Shown: positions 34,410 to 46,188 of the stretch, piece after piece
Position numbering within the stretch: position 1 is the first letter of the stretch
Layout: each line of letters begins with the position of its first letter
NCBI RefSeq assembly: GCF_016616885.1
Contig: NZ_CP067102.1
Coordinates: 7,778,501 to 7,842,500, forward strand
DNA from: Bradyrhizobium diazoefficiens
GTDB taxonomy: Bacteria > Pseudomonadota > Alphaproteobacteria > Rhizobiales > Xanthobacteraceae
Length of the DNA stretch: 64,000 nucleotides
Reading direction: 5' to 3'
The notes under the pieces: generated by a model
Databases searched by the model: none
The model's input: the letters and a program-made list of their open reading frames with translations, nothing else
Told to the model about the DNA's origin: nothing
Program-made: the position numbers and the translations under genes

Positions 34410-35624
34410 TTAGCATTCCTTGGGATCGACGAGACCGTCGCTGCGTCCGACGATCTCATAGTTCCCGGCCTTGGCGACGGCGGTGTACATTTTCATCTTG
34501 CAGTGCCGCTTGCCCGGCACCATCTCGGCCGGTCCACCCGGACCTTCGGCGATCTTGGCATGGTCGAGCGCAGTGGCAACCGAGTCACGGTCGACCTTGC
34601 CGGCTTCCTTGACCGCGGCTTCCCACAGCTTGAGGCCGCGATAGGTGCCGGTCGCCGCACTGCCGGCGGCGAACAGGAAGTTGCCCGGAAAATCCTTCTC
34701 GTAGGCCGCCTGGATTTTTGCGTCGAACGGATTCTCCTTGGTCAGCACCTTGAAATAGTCGAGACAGCTCGCGAGGCCCTCGATCTCGGCGGCCTGATTG
34801 ATGTTGAGCGTGTTCTCGTCGTAGTAGACGCACGCCAGGCGGCCGCCGTTCTTGAGGAAGCCCGCTTCATAGAGCTGCTTGAAGAACGGGCCGACACCCG
34901 GCGGGATGACGGTATTGAAGACGACATCGACCTTGTTGGAGATGATGCGGTTGACGGTTGCTGAGAAGTCGACCTGGTCGAGCGGGTAATACTCTTCGAA
35001 CACGACCTCGCCGCCATTGGCTTCGATCACCTTGCGCGCATAGACGTTGAGCGTGTGCGGCCAGACATAATTGGCGCTCGGCAGCGCGAACTTCTTGCCG
35101 CCGTTCTTGATCAGCCAGGGAATGAAGTCGTCGCATTGCTGCGCCGGCGTCGGTCCGGTGCAGAACAGATAGGGCGTGCATTCCTTGCCCTCATAGAGCT
35201 GCGGATAGATGTAGAGCGTCTTGCCGCGCGCCACGATCGGATCCTTGATCGCGTTGCGCATCGACGAGGTGATGCCACCGAGCACCATGTCGACCTTGTC
35301 GCGCTGGATCAGCTTGCGCACGTTGCCGACCGCGACGGATTCGTTGGAGGCGGTGTCCTCGATGTAGAGCTCGAGCGGACGGCCGAGCAGACCGCCCGAG
35401 GCGTTGATCTCCTTGATCACCATTTTTGCGACGTTGGCGTCGGCATTGCCGGCGTAGGCGATCGGACCGGTGAGATCGGTGGCGATACCGACCTTGATCG
35501 GGGCTTCGGCCGCGTTGGCCCAGGGCGCCGGGATCACCCAGCTCCCAACCCCGGTCGCGACCGCACCGGATGCGAAAGCGAAATTGGACAAAAAGCGGCG
35601 GCGTGAGAGCTGACGATCAAACAT
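34410..35624 (-). CDS. ABC transporter substrate-binding protein, Tat-exported, amide/urea type
   Basis: The protein is 404 residues from the ATG at 35624 (MFDRQLSRRRFLSNFAFASG). The twin-arginine motif SRRRFLSN and a hydrophobic stretch ending ANAAE indicate Tat export. The mature protein is a type I periplasmic binding fold: KVGIATDLTGPIAYAG, EINASGGLLGRPLELYIEDTASN, then TNxV-like and Cys-containing segments. It resembles UrtA/AmiC relatives. It sits between the two permease genes of the operon, an order typical of such amide transporters in Bradyrhizobium. Confidence 0.92.
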   Translation of the reverse strand: MFDRQLSRRRFLSNFAFASGAVATGVGSWVIPAPWANAAEAPIKVGIATDLTGPIAYAGNADANVAKMVIKEINASGGLLGRPLELYIEDTASNESVAVGNVRKLIQRDKVDMVLGGITSSMRNAIKDPIVARGKTLYIYPQLYEGKECTPYLFCTGPTPAQQCDDFIPWLIKNGGKKFALPSANYVWPHTLNVYARKVIEANGGEVVFEEYYPLDQVDFSATVNRIISNKVDVVFNTVIPPGVGPFFKQLYEAGFLKNGGRLACVYYDENTLNINQAAEIEGLASCLDYFKVLTKENPFDAKIQAAYEKDFPGNFLFAAGSAATGTYRGLKLWEAAVKEAGKVDRDSVATALDHAKIAEGPGGPAEMVPGKRHCKMKMYTAVAKAGNYEIVGRSDGLVDPKEC

Positions 35625-35628
35625 GTGA

Positions 35629-36486
35629 CTAAACCCCTTTTCCAGCGATGAGGCCCTGCGGGCGGAATTTGATGAAGGCAATGGCGAGAACGAAGACGAG
35701 GACATCGGCGACCACGGGAGCCATGACCCAGGGCAGCGCGGCGCTGAGCGTGCCGATCACACCGGCGCCGGCGACCGGACCGATAAAGGAGCCGACACCG
35801 CCGACCATGACGGCGACAAAGCCCTGGATCAGGAAGCGGATGCCGAGATCGGCATAGAGGCTGAACACCGGCACGATCAGCGCCCCGGCGAGGCCGGCAA
35901 GCGCCGACCCAAAGGCAAAGGTGGCGCCGTACATCAAAGGCGTGGAAATGCCCGACGCGCGCGCCAGCGACGGGTTCTCCAGCGTCGCGCGCATGCGAAG
36001 ACCAAAGCTCGTGCGCGACAACAGGAGATAGCAGCCCACCATGACCAGCAGCGTGATGACAATGATGGTGAAGCGCCAGGCCGAGATATGCATGGTGCCG
36101 ATATCGATCGAGCCGCCGATCGGCTCGGGCACGGTGAGATAGAAACCGCCGATCAGGCCGCGCACGGATTCGCGGATGATCAGGCCGAGCGCGTAGGTGC
36201 CGAGCATGGCGACGATCGGCGCGGCGTAGAAGCGGCGGATGATCAGCGCTTCCAGCACGAAGCCGAGTGCGCCAACGACGAAGGGCGCAGCGACCATGCC
36301 GGCCCAGATCGGCAGGCCCTTGGCATAAGCGAGGTAGGTAATGTAGGCCCCGAGCAGGACGAACTCGCCCTGCGCAAAGTTGAAGATGCCCATCATGCTG
36401 GCGATGATCCCAAGCCCCAGCACGATCAGGACGATGATCGCGCCAAAGCTCAGGATTTCGAACGCCGCGACGAACGCGTTAGCCAT
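35629..36486 (-). CDS. ABC transporter permease (LivH/UrtB type)
   Basis: The 285-residue protein is strongly hydrophobic, with about eight membrane segments. It includes SMMGIFNFAQGEFVLLGAYI, TSFGLRMRATLENPSLARASGIS and GGVGSFIGPVAGAGVIG, the standard LivH/UrtB markers. It is the first transporter gene of the unit and follows the amidase gene by 36 bases, so the amidase and transporter probably share one mRNA. Confidence 0.93.
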   Translation of the reverse strand: MANAFVAAFEILSFGAIIVLIVLGLGIIASMMGIFNFAQGEFVLLGAYITYLAYAKGLPIWAGMVAAPFVVGALGFVLEALIIRRFYAAPIVAMLGTYALGLIIRESVRGLIGGFYLTVPEPIGGSIDIGTMHISAWRFTIIVITLLVMVGCYLLLSRTSFGLRMRATLENPSLARASGISTPLMYGATFAFGSALAGLAGALIVPVFSLYADLGIRFLIQGFVAVMVGGVGSFIGPVAGAGVIGTLSAALPWVMAPVVADVLVFVLAIAFIKFRPQGLIAGKGV

Positions 36487-36522
36487 GCGATGCTGTTCCG
36501 TCCGTCTGCATCAATGCCTCGC

Positions 36523-38037
36523 TCACATCTTCTTCCAGTCGCCGATCTGCTCGAAGGCGTGCGCGGCACGGTAGATGGTGGATTCCTCGAACATCCGGCC
36601 GACCAGCATCAGGCCGACGGGCAGGCCGTCGACCATGCCGCACGGCAGCGACATCGCGGGATGATGGGTGATGTCGAACGGCGCGGTGTTGGAGATCATC
36701 TCCAGCGCACGCGCGACGTAGTCCTCGCGGCTGGCCGTGGGTTCCGGCAGCTTGGTCGCCTTCATCGGCGTCGTCGGCAGCAAGAGAAGATCGTAATCCC
36801 CAAAGGCCTTGTCATAGGCCGCGGTCAGGCGCCGCGAGATGTTGAGCGCCTTGCCGTAGTAGCGGGGGCCAAAGGTGTTGTTGATGTAGGTGCCCAGCAT
36901 CAAAAACAGCTTTGTCGTCTCGGACAGCGAGTCCGCCTGCCGGCGCCAGCCGCGGTGGAAATCCATCAGCGTGGTCGAGTAGAGGTCGGCGCGGCTAAGA
37001 CCATAGCCATCGCCATACATCATGGTCTGGGTCATGCCCTCTGTGCCGATCGGCGTCCATATCGCGGGGCCGACGAGATGCATCGGGATCGAAACGGTCT
37101 CGACCGTCGCACCCAGATCCTTGAAGCGCTTGGCGGCCTCGCGCACGCTTTCATTGACGGCGGCCTCGGCCGTCGCCTGCTCGAAACCTTCCTTCAAAAT
37201 GCCGATCTTCATACCCCTGACGCCCTGGCCGAGCGCCTTGGTGTATTCCTCGACCTTCGGCGCCTTGATGCGGGGATCGTAGCCGTCATCGCCGGCGAGC
37301 ACTTCGAGCAGCAGCGCGTTGTCGGCGACGGTCGCCGTCATCGGGCCGGTATGATCGACGAAAATCTCGATCGGCATGATGCCGGTGTAGGGTACGAGAC
37401 CCCAGGTCGGCTTCATGCCGTAGGTGCCACAGAACGAGGACGGCATGCGGATCGAACCGCCCTGGTCGCCGCCCATCGCCATGTCGACTTCGCCCAAGGC
37501 GACGACGACGCCTGAGCCGGAGGACGAGCCGCCGGCGGAATAGCCCATCTTATGGGGATTATGAACGGCGCCGACCGCTCCGGTGTGGCTGCCGCCGGAC
37601 ATGCAGAAGGATTCACAGTGAGTCTTGCCGCGGATTTCCCCGCCGGCGTCCAGGATGCGCGTGACGACGGTGGCGTCGAAATCGGGAACATAGCCTTCGA
37701 GCGTCGCCGAGCCGTTCATCATGGGCACGCCGGCGAGCATGATGTTGTCTTTCAGCGCGACGGTCTTGCCCTTGAGCTTGCCGCTGGCGGCGCCTTTGAC
37801 CGTCGATTTGCGGTACCAGGCGTTGCGTGGGTTCTCTTCCGCCGAGGGCCGGTAGCCCGGCGTGCGCGGATATTTGACCTCTGGCACCTCGTCCGGCATC
37901 GCGCCGACAAGATTGTAGGCATCGATCGAGCCCTGCATCAGGCCGCGGAACGAGGCGACGTCGTCGTCGGTCAGCGCGAGGCCGCACTGCTCGGCGATGC
38001 TGCGAAGTTGGGCTGGCGTGGGAAGGACAACTGTCAC
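36523..38037 (-). CDS. Amidase (amidase signature family)
   Basis: The protein is 504 residues from a GTG at 38037, chosen because AGGAGAG lies just before it; the frame is open to 38148 without signals. The Ser-cisSer-Lys triad is visible: Lys in VALKDNIMLAG, the Ser-rich YSAGGSSSGSG, and DQGGSIRMPSSFCGTYG with the nucleophile Ser. It should hydrolyse an amide to a carboxylate and ammonia in the cytosol. It precedes an amide/urea-type ABC importer, so the likely role is use of an imported amide as nitrogen source. The substrate is not identifiable from sequence. Confidence 0.93.
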   Translation of the reverse strand: MTVVLPTPAQLRSIAEQCGLALTDDDVASFRGLMQGSIDAYNLVGAMPDEVPEVKYPRTPGYRPSAEENPRNAWYRKSTVKGAASGKLKGKTVALKDNIMLAGVPMMNGSATLEGYVPDFDATVVTRILDAGGEIRGKTHCESFCMSGGSHTGAVGAVHNPHKMGYSAGGSSSGSGVVVALGEVDMAMGGDQGGSIRMPSSFCGTYGMKPTWGLVPYTGIMPIEIFVDHTGPMTATVADNALLLEVLAGDDGYDPRIKAPKVEEYTKALGQGVRGMKIGILKEGFEQATAEAAVNESVREAAKRFKDLGATVETVSIPMHLVGPAIWTPIGTEGMTQTMMYGDGYGLSRADLYSTTLMDFHRGWRRQADSLSETTKLFLMLGTYINNTFGPRYYGKALNISRRLTAAYDKAFGDYDLLLLPTTPMKATKLPEPTASREDYVARALEMISNTAPFDITHHPAMSLPCGMVDGLPVGLMLVGRMFEESTIYRAAHAFEQIGDWKKM

Positions 38038-38212
38038 GGCGCTCTCCTGAAGTTTCTTGAAACGGGTCTCTTGAAACGCTCTCTTTGAACGTTGGGCGCG
38101 GCCGCCCCGGCACGACGCACGCACCACCGGCCTCGCCCAAACATTCAAAACGGAAATATTTTCCTTTTCAAGTATTATTTTGCAATGTCGAGCACAACGA
38201 TTGCCGCGCCTA

Positions 38213-39397
38213 TCAGATCGGCTTGATCAGCTTGAAGTCGAGACCATCGGCCGCGGCGAGATGCATCGGCATTCGCGCGTGCCCGTTGCGGACGGTAACC
38301 GGTCCGCGGGCGCCGCTGTAGACGATGTTGCGGCCGGCTGCGACCATCGGCCCCAACGCCAAGGTGCCGGCCTTGTTGGCGACCGCTTCGAGAAAGCGCA
38401 GGCCTTCGTAGCTGGATTGTCCGACCGAGCCGATCGGCGGCGCATTCGGCCCGAACATCGCGCAATAGCGGCTTTGGAAGTCGTCATTGGCGCGCGCGCC
38501 GGTGCCGGTGAAATAGCCGGAGGCGCAAAACATGTTCTCGCTGTTGTCGGCGCCGATGCCGAGCAGCACGGTCTCGTCCATGGCGCCCGCAAGCCGCAGC
38601 GTGGTGGCACCCAAGCCGCATTCGCCGAAGGCGCGATTGAACGCGCTGCTGTCGGTGCCGATCAGCGAGATCAGCACGACGTCGGGCCTCGCGGCACGGA
38701 TGCGCGCCAGATGCGGCTCGTGATTGTCTTCGCCGAGGGGAACGAACTCCTCGCCGACGACGTGGCCGCCGGTTTCCTTGATGTAGCTCTTGACGGCGCG
38801 GTGCGATTGCCAGGGCCAGACGTAATCGCTGCCGATCAGGTACCAGCGCGAGGCCTTCTTGACGTCCGCGAGCCAGTGGATCGACGGCCGACTCTGCCAG
38901 CGCGGCGTCTCGCCGATCGCCATGACACCGGGCGTGCGCTCGCCGCCTTCATAGACCGGGGTATAGATATAGGGGATGCGATGACGCGTGGTGACGTCGC
39001 GCAGGCCGACGCGGACGGCGCTGGTGTGCAGCCCCACGATGAGGTCGACCTCGTCGAAGGCGATCGCCTGCTCGGCGCGGTTCAGCACCTCGTCGAGCGG
39101 GCCGCCGGCGTCGTAAACGGACAGCTCGACCTCGCGGCCGAGAATGCCGCCGCGCTTGTTGATCTCGGCGACGGCGAGTTGCGCACTGTTGGTCGCGCAG
39201 GGCCCCCAGACGCCGGGCGATCCCGTGCAGCAAATGAAGCCGCCAATGCGCAGCCTGTTCGCGCCGCGTCGCTTGAAGAAGGCGTGATCGCTCGGCGACA
39301 ACGCACCGTCAGCCGCCGATGACGACAGATTCCTGAACAGCAGGGACGGCGGCAACGCCGGACCGCCGTGAGCCGGGAAGTTTACCGTCGCGCGCAC
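38213..39397 (-). CDS. AmiC/UrtA-like ligand-binding protein without signal peptide
   Basis: The protein is 394 residues from a GTG at 39397, preceded by AGGAG; other in-frame starts at 39433 and 39472 lack this. The type I periplasmic-binding fold is close to AmiC: FICCTGSPGVWGP, ELSVYDAGGPLDEVLN, PYIYTPVYEGGERTPGV and YLIGSDYVWPWQSHRAVKSY. No clear export signal is present, which fits a cytosolic amide sensor like AmiC rather than a transporter subunit. The transporter already has its own binding protein (34410). It lies upstream of the amidase on the same strand, 175 bases away, and is divergent from a MarR gene. Confidence 0.85.
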   Translation of the reverse strand: MRATVNFPAHGGPALPPSLLFRNLSSSAADGALSPSDHAFFKRRGANRLRIGGFICCTGSPGVWGPCATNSAQLAVAEINKRGGILGREVELSVYDAGGPLDEVLNRAEQAIAFDEVDLIVGLHTSAVRVGLRDVTTRHRIPYIYTPVYEGGERTPGVMAIGETPRWQSRPSIHWLADVKKASRWYLIGSDYVWPWQSHRAVKSYIKETGGHVVGEEFVPLGEDNHEPHLARIRAARPDVVLISLIGTDSSAFNRAFGECGLGATTLRLAGAMDETVLLGIGADNSENMFCASGYFTGTGARANDDFQSRYCAMFGPNAPPIGSVGQSSYEGLRFLEAVANKAGTLALGPMVAAGRNIVYSGARGPVTVRNGHARMPMHLAAADGLDFKLIKPI

Positions 39398-39482
39398 GCC
39401 AACTCCTGTCTGGTACCAGACCTGAAAGCACATTGAGCAGGCGGCCGCGGCATCCGCCCTTTTGTTGTGCAATCATCCTATT

Positions 39483-39503
39483 TTGAAAATATTGTATATT
39501 CAA
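39483..39503. promoter_or_regulatory. Candidate MarR operator
   Basis: A 21-base imperfect palindrome: TTGAA-n-ATA-nnn-TAT-n-TTCAA, in a notably AT-rich patch. It sits in the 180-base divergent promoter between the AmiC-like gene and the MarR gene. The size and symmetry fit a MarR dimer site. A similar but weaker AT-rich patch lies before the amidase (about 38150-38185). Confidence 0.55.
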
Positions 39504-39576
39504 GAATTGAAGTGCATATAGAAGCAGCATTGATTGCAAGACATTCACTCATTTGGGTCAAGACGAAGTCTTAGCC

Positions 39577-40011
39577 GTGGCAAAACCGAACGCTCCAATC
39601 ACCGAACACCTCGCTTATCTGCTCGCGCAAGCTAACCGGGAGATCAACCGGCAGCTCGAACTGCGGTTGAGCAAAGAGGGGGTTCCCGTCGAGCAGTGGC
39701 GCATCCTGAAAGTGCTGTCGGACGGCGATGGCCATTCGATGGGCGAGCTTGCAGACGCCGTGCTGCTCAACCACCCGACGCTGACCAAGATGATCGACCG
39801 CATGGTCTCCGACACGTTGGTCTATCGCGTGCAGGACCCGAACGACCGTCGCAAGGTGCTGATGTTCATCTCCGACCGCGGCAAGGTGCTGTGTCGGAAA
39901 CTCAACTCGCTCGCGGTCGACCAGGAAGAGCACATCCTGGAGAGCTACGGTGACAAGTCGACGAGCGAGCTGAAGCGGCTGCTGGAGAGCTTGATCGATA
40001 GCTCGAACTAA
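39577..40011 (+). CDS. MarR family transcriptional regulator
   Basis: The protein is 144 residues from a GTG at 39577 (second residue Ala, then KPNAPITEHLAYLLAQ). A TTG at 39553 is the longer option; neither has a strong ribosome binding site. The winged HTH has VEQWRILKVLSDGDGHSMGELADAVLLNHPTLTKMIDRM and the wing DPNDRRKVLMFISDRG. MarR proteins are usually repressors relieved by small ligands. It is divergent from the AmiC-amidase-transporter set, with a palindrome between, so it probably controls that regulon. Confidence 0.93.
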   Translation: MAKPNAPITEHLAYLLAQANREINRQLELRLSKEGVPVEQWRILKVLSDGDGHSMGELADAVLLNHPTLTKMIDRMVSDTLVYRVQDPNDRRKVLMFISDRGKVLCRKLNSLAVDQEEHILESYGDKSTSELKRLLESLIDSSN

Positions 40012-40060
40012 GGGGGCGCCTTTGCGCTTTCTCGCCGACGCGATAGCTGCACACCACACA

Positions 40061-40183
40061 CTCAGCCGTCGTCGCCCGATTTAATCGGGCGATCCAGTAT
40101 TCCAGAGACCGTCGTTGTTGAATCGAAAGGCCGCGGCGTACTGGGTCGCCCGGTCAAGCCGGACGACGACAGTGGAGGCTGAG
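40061..40183. repeat. Dispersed palindromic repeat
   Basis: CTCAGCCGTCGTCGCCCG at the left mirrors CGGACGACGACAGTGGAGG at the right, with the inner GGGCGATCCAGTATTCC and GTACTGGGTCGCCC arms. It is a very typical Bradyrhizobium repeat. It lies between the convergent MarR and secA genes. Confidence 0.75.
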
Positions 40184-40225
40184 GCGAGCGCTCAGCGCCT
40201 CACGTGCATGACAGCGCAGCTAACC

Positions 40226-43066
<2,841 letters not shown>

Positions 43067-43417
43067 GCCTAGTTCCTGTGTTCGCGATTTAACCGCGTTG
43101 CAGCCAAGAAGTTGTCACCCATCTGCCTATCAACACACCGTGACGCCTGTTGGCGTCAGAGCCCGGACTGCGGGGGTCATCCGCCATATGGGTGGGAATT
43201 GGGCTAGTCTGGGTTCAACGGCCAAAAACGCAGCAAAACAAACGCCCTCGCCATGGTCGCGACCGGGCAGAGATATGGCCCGGTCAGGGCCTTGTCAACG
43301 GCGGGCGCATTGCGGCTAATTCATCATTTTGACAGACTTTTCGCGTTGCCAAGCCCCCCTGAATTGGGCGAGTGTCCGCCCGGCTTAAGCAGCCCTGCTT
43401 CAACATAAGGATTTTGC
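43067..43417. other. secA-parvulin divergent intergenic region
   Basis: No gene seen. It contains a small perfect hairpin TGACGCC-TGTT-GGCGTCA at 43141-43158 and a TTGACA at 43329-43334 that may serve the parvulin gene. The hairpin lies in the likely 5' leader of secA and could affect its translation, but there is no recognisable SecM-like arrest peptide. Confidence 0.4.
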
Positions 43418-44332
43418 ATGACCACCTCGTTCCCGGTAACCACCGGCCAGCGTTTCCGCCACGCGTCCGCCCTGGCTGGCTGCTTTGCCCTGGCGCTGTC
43501 CCTGGCGGTCGCCGGCCCGCTCCGGGCGGCCGACGATCCCGTTCTGGCCAAGGTCAATGGCGTTGAAATCAAGAAGAGTGACGTCGCCATGGCCGAGGAG
43601 GAGCTTGGACCGAGCCTCGCCCAGATGGACCCGGCGACCAAGGACGAGAACGTCCTGTCGTTCCTGATCGACATGAAGATCGTGGCCAAGGCCGCCGAGG
43701 ACAAGAAGGTCGCCGACGGCGAGGAATTCAAGAAGCGGATGGCGTTCGCCCGCAACCGCCTGCTGATGGACAGCCTGCTGGCCCAGGAGGGCAAGGCCGC
43801 GACCAACGACGACGCCATGAAGAAGGTCTATGAGGAGGCCTCCAAGCAGATCACCGGCGAGCAGGAAGTGCGCGCCCGCCACATCCTGGTCGAGACAGAG
43901 GACGAGGCCAAGGCGGTGAAGGCCGAGCTCGACAAGGGCGCGGATTTCGCCGAGCTGGCCAAGAAGAAGTCGAAGGATCCGGGCTCCGCCGACGGCGGCG
44001 ATCTCGGCTTCTTCACCAAGGAACAGATGGTGCCCGAATTCTCGACCGTCGCGTTCGCGCTCGAGCCGGGCAAGATCTCCGATCCCGTGAAGTCGCAGTT
44101 CGGCTGGCACGTCATCAAGGTCGAGGAAAAGCGCAATCGCAAGGCGCCGGAGTTCGACCAGGTCAAGCCCCAGATCGAGCAGTACGTCACCCGCAAGGCC
44201 CAGGCCGACTACGTCGCCAAGCTGCGTGCCGAAGCCAAGGTCGAGCGGACGGACCAGCCGGCGGCAGACGCCAAGCCGGCCGATGCGGCGAAGCCCTCCG
44301 ACAGCAAGATGGCTCCTCCGGCCAAGAAGTAA
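43418..44332 (+). CDS. Parvulin-type peptidyl-prolyl isomerase, exported
   Basis: The 304-residue protein has a signal peptide (hydrophobic ~20-36, cleavage near LRAAD). An N-terminal chaperone-like helical region contains ADDPVLAKVNGVEIKKSDVA. The parvulin domain (about 145-240) has RARHILVETEDEAKAV, SADGGDLGFF, FALEPGKISDPVKSQFGWHV and IKVEE. A charged Ala/Lys/Pro tail follows. It should assist folding of outer-membrane and periplasmic proteins, like SurA or PrsA. Its location beside secA makes functional sense, with export followed by folding. Confidence 0.94.
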   Translation: MTTSFPVTTGQRFRHASALAGCFALALSLAVAGPLRAADDPVLAKVNGVEIKKSDVAMAEEELGPSLAQMDPATKDENVLSFLIDMKIVAKAAEDKKVADGEEFKKRMAFARNRLLMDSLLAQEGKAATNDDAMKKVYEEASKQITGEQEVRARHILVETEDEAKAVKAELDKGADFAELAKKKSKDPGSADGGDLGFFTKEQMVPEFSTVAFALEPGKISDPVKSQFGWHVIKVEEKRNRKAPEFDQVKPQIEQYVTRKAQADYVAKLRAEAKVERTDQPAADAKPADAAKPSDSKMAPPAKK

Positions 44333-44378
44333 AAATCTGCTGTCACTTCGGTGACGCCAAGAGTATCTAAGCATCGCA

Positions 44379-44426
44379 ATGGCCGGGCCTAAAGTGCGCA
44401 GCACGTCGCACTGGAGGCCCGGCCAT
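44379..44426. repeat. Nested inverted repeat upstream of argJ
   Basis: ATGGCCGGGCCT (44379-44390) pairs perfectly with AGGCCCGGCCAT (44415-44426). Inside, AGTGCG (44393-44398) pairs with CGCACT (44407-44412). A long two-part hairpin therefore forms between the parvulin stop and the argJ ATG, 32 bases before the start. A smaller GTCAC-TTCG-GTGAC hairpin lies at 44343-44356. It may terminate parvulin transcription or control argJ. Confidence 0.7.
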
Positions 44427-44458
44427 CTGCATATCCAGACCTCACCAAGGCACAAGCG

Positions 44459-45700
44459 ATGTCCTCATCCGTCTCCCCGCTCGCCCCGAAGAACGTTCCC
44501 GACATGCCCGTGATCGCGGGCGTCCGTCTCGCGACGGCCGAGGCCGGCATCCGCTACAAGAACCGCACGGACGTGCTGCTGGCGATCATGGACAAGGGCA
44601 CGGCGGTGGCCGGCGTCTTCACCAAGTCGAAGTGCCCGTCCGCCCCGGTCGAATGGTGCCGCGCCAAGCTGAAGGGCGGCAAGGCACGCGCGCTGGTCGT
44701 CAATTCCGGCAATGCCAATGCCTTCACCGGCAAGACCGGCCGCGGCTCCACCGCCCTGACCGCGAAGATCGCGGCCAAGGCCGTCGGCTGCAGCGAGAGC
44801 GAGATCTTCCTGGCCTCGACCGGCGTGATCGGCGAGCCGCTGGACGCGACCAAGTTCGACGGCGTGCTGGGACGCCTCGCCGAGACCGCCGAGGCCGGCG
44901 ATTACCTCGCCGCCGCCAAGGCGATCATGACCACCGACACCTTCCCCAAGGTCGCGACCGCGACCGTGAAGCTCGGCAAGGCCAAGATCACCATCAACGG
45001 CATGGCCAAGGGCGCCGGCATGATCGCCCCCGACATGGCGACAATGCTGTCCTTTATCTTCACCGACGCGCCGATCGCGCCCGCCGCGCTGCAGGCGCTG
45101 CTCAAGGCCGGCGTCGAGGACACTTTCAATGCGGTGACGATCGACGGCGACACCTCGACCTCGGACACGCTGCTGGCGTTTGCGACCGGCGCCGCCGCCG
45201 CGCACGGCGCACCAAAGATCAGCCGCGCCACCGATCCGCGCCTGAAGGCCTTCACCAAGGCCTTCAACCAGATCCTCGCCAACCTCTCCGAGCAGGTCGC
45301 CCGCGACGGCGAAGGTGCGCGCAAGCTGGTCGAGATCACCGTCGAGGGCGCCAAGACCAAGGTCTCCGCGCGCAAGATCGCGATGTCGATTGCCAACTCG
45401 CCGCTGGTGAAGACCGCAATCGCCGGCGAGGACGCCAATTGGGGTCGCGTGGTGATGGCGGTCGGCAAGGCCGGCGAGCCGGCCGATCGCGACAAGCTGT
45501 CGATCGCCTTCAACGGCATCCGCGTCGCCAAGAGCGGCGCACGCGATCCGTCCTATGACGAGGCCCAGGTGTCGGAAGCGATGAAGGCCCCGGAGATCGC
45601 GATCAAGGTCTCCCTCGGCCTGGGCAAGGGCCGCGACCGCGTGCTGACCTGCGACCTCACCAAGGAATATGTCGCGATCAACGGGGATTACAGGTCTTAA
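44459..45700 (+). CDS. argJ: Bifunctional glutamate N-acetyltransferase/N-acetylglutamate synthase
   Basis: The 413-residue protein has [21 protein letters not shown] and the self-cleavage site [16 protein letters not shown], where cleavage before the Thr of ATML yields alpha and beta chains. [20 protein letters not shown] and a C-terminal [17 protein letters not shown] follow. It recycles the acetyl group from N-acetylornithine to glutamate in arginine biosynthesis. mutT follows after only 9 bases, so they likely share a transcript. Confidence 0.98.
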   Translation: MSSSVSPLAPKNVPDMPVIAGVRLATAEAGIRYKNRTDVLLAIMDKGTAVAGVFTKSKCPSAPVEWCRAKLKGGKARALVVNSGNANAFTGKTGRGSTALTAKIAAKAVGCSESEIFLASTGVIGEPLDATKFDGVLGRLAETAEAGDYLAAAKAIMTTDTFPKVATATVKLGKAKITINGMAKGAGMIAPDMATMLSFIFTDAPIAPAALQALLKAGVEDTFNAVTIDGDTSTSDTLLAFATGAAAAHGAPKISRATDPRLKAFTKAFNQILANLSEQVARDGEGARKLVEITVEGAKTKVSARKIAMSIANSPLVKTAIAGEDANWGRVVMAVGKAGEPADRDKLSIAFNGIRVAKSGARDPSYDEAQVSEAMKAPEIAIKVSLGLGKGRDRVLTCDLTKEYVAINGDYRS

Positions 45701-45709
45701 GCGGAGCCG

Positions 45710-46120
45710 ATGGCCGATCTCAAGCTGACACTGGTGGTGGCGTGTGCGCTGGTCGACGCCGACAAGCGCGTCCTGATCGCGCAGCGCCCCGAAGGCAAGA
45801 CGCTCGCGGGACTCTGGGAATTTCCCGGCGGCAAGTGTGAACCCGGTGAGCGGCCGGAGCAGAGCCTGATCCGCGAGCTCCATGAGGAGCTCGGCATCAC
45901 CGTCGCCGAGCCCTGTCTGGCGCCGCTGACCTTTGCGAGCCACGGCTACGAGACCTTTCATCTCTTGATGCCGCTCTACATCTGCCGGCGCTGGGAAGGG
46001 ATCGTCGAAGCCCGCGAAGGCCAGAATCTCGCCTGGGTCCGCGCCAACAAGCTGCGCGACTATCCAATGCCGCCCGCGGACATTCCGCTGATCCCGCATT
46101 TGATTGATTTGCTGATGTGA
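45710..46120 (+). CDS. mutT: MutT-type Nudix hydrolase (8-oxo-dGTP diphosphatase)
   Basis: The 136-residue protein has the complete Nudix box GKCEPGERPEQSLIRELHEELG, preceded by TLAGLWEFPGG. The VALVDADKRVLIAQRPEGK strand start and LAWVRANKLRDYPMPPADIP end are typical of MutT. It hydrolyses 8-oxo-dGTP to prevent mutagenic incorporation. The order secA/parvulin/argJ/mutT is a common alphaproteobacterial arrangement. Confidence 0.95.
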   Translation: MADLKLTLVVACALVDADKRVLIAQRPEGKTLAGLWEFPGGKCEPGERPEQSLIRELHEELGITVAEPCLAPLTFASHGYETFHLLMPLYICRRWEGIVEAREGQNLAWVRANKLRDYPMPPADIPLIPHLIDLLM

Positions 46121-46134
46121 CGATGCTCTTGCAT

Positions 46135-46185
46135 CGTCATCCCGGGGCGCACGAAAGCGCGAACTACGCATCGCCCCGGAATGAC
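46135..46185. repeat. Short dispersed palindrome
   Basis: CGTCATCCCGGGGCGCACG at the left pairs with TCGCCCCGGAATGAC at the right. It is the same type as the repeat at 7921-8049. It sits between the convergent mutT and methyltransferase genes. Confidence 0.7.
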
Positions 46186-46188
46186 CAA

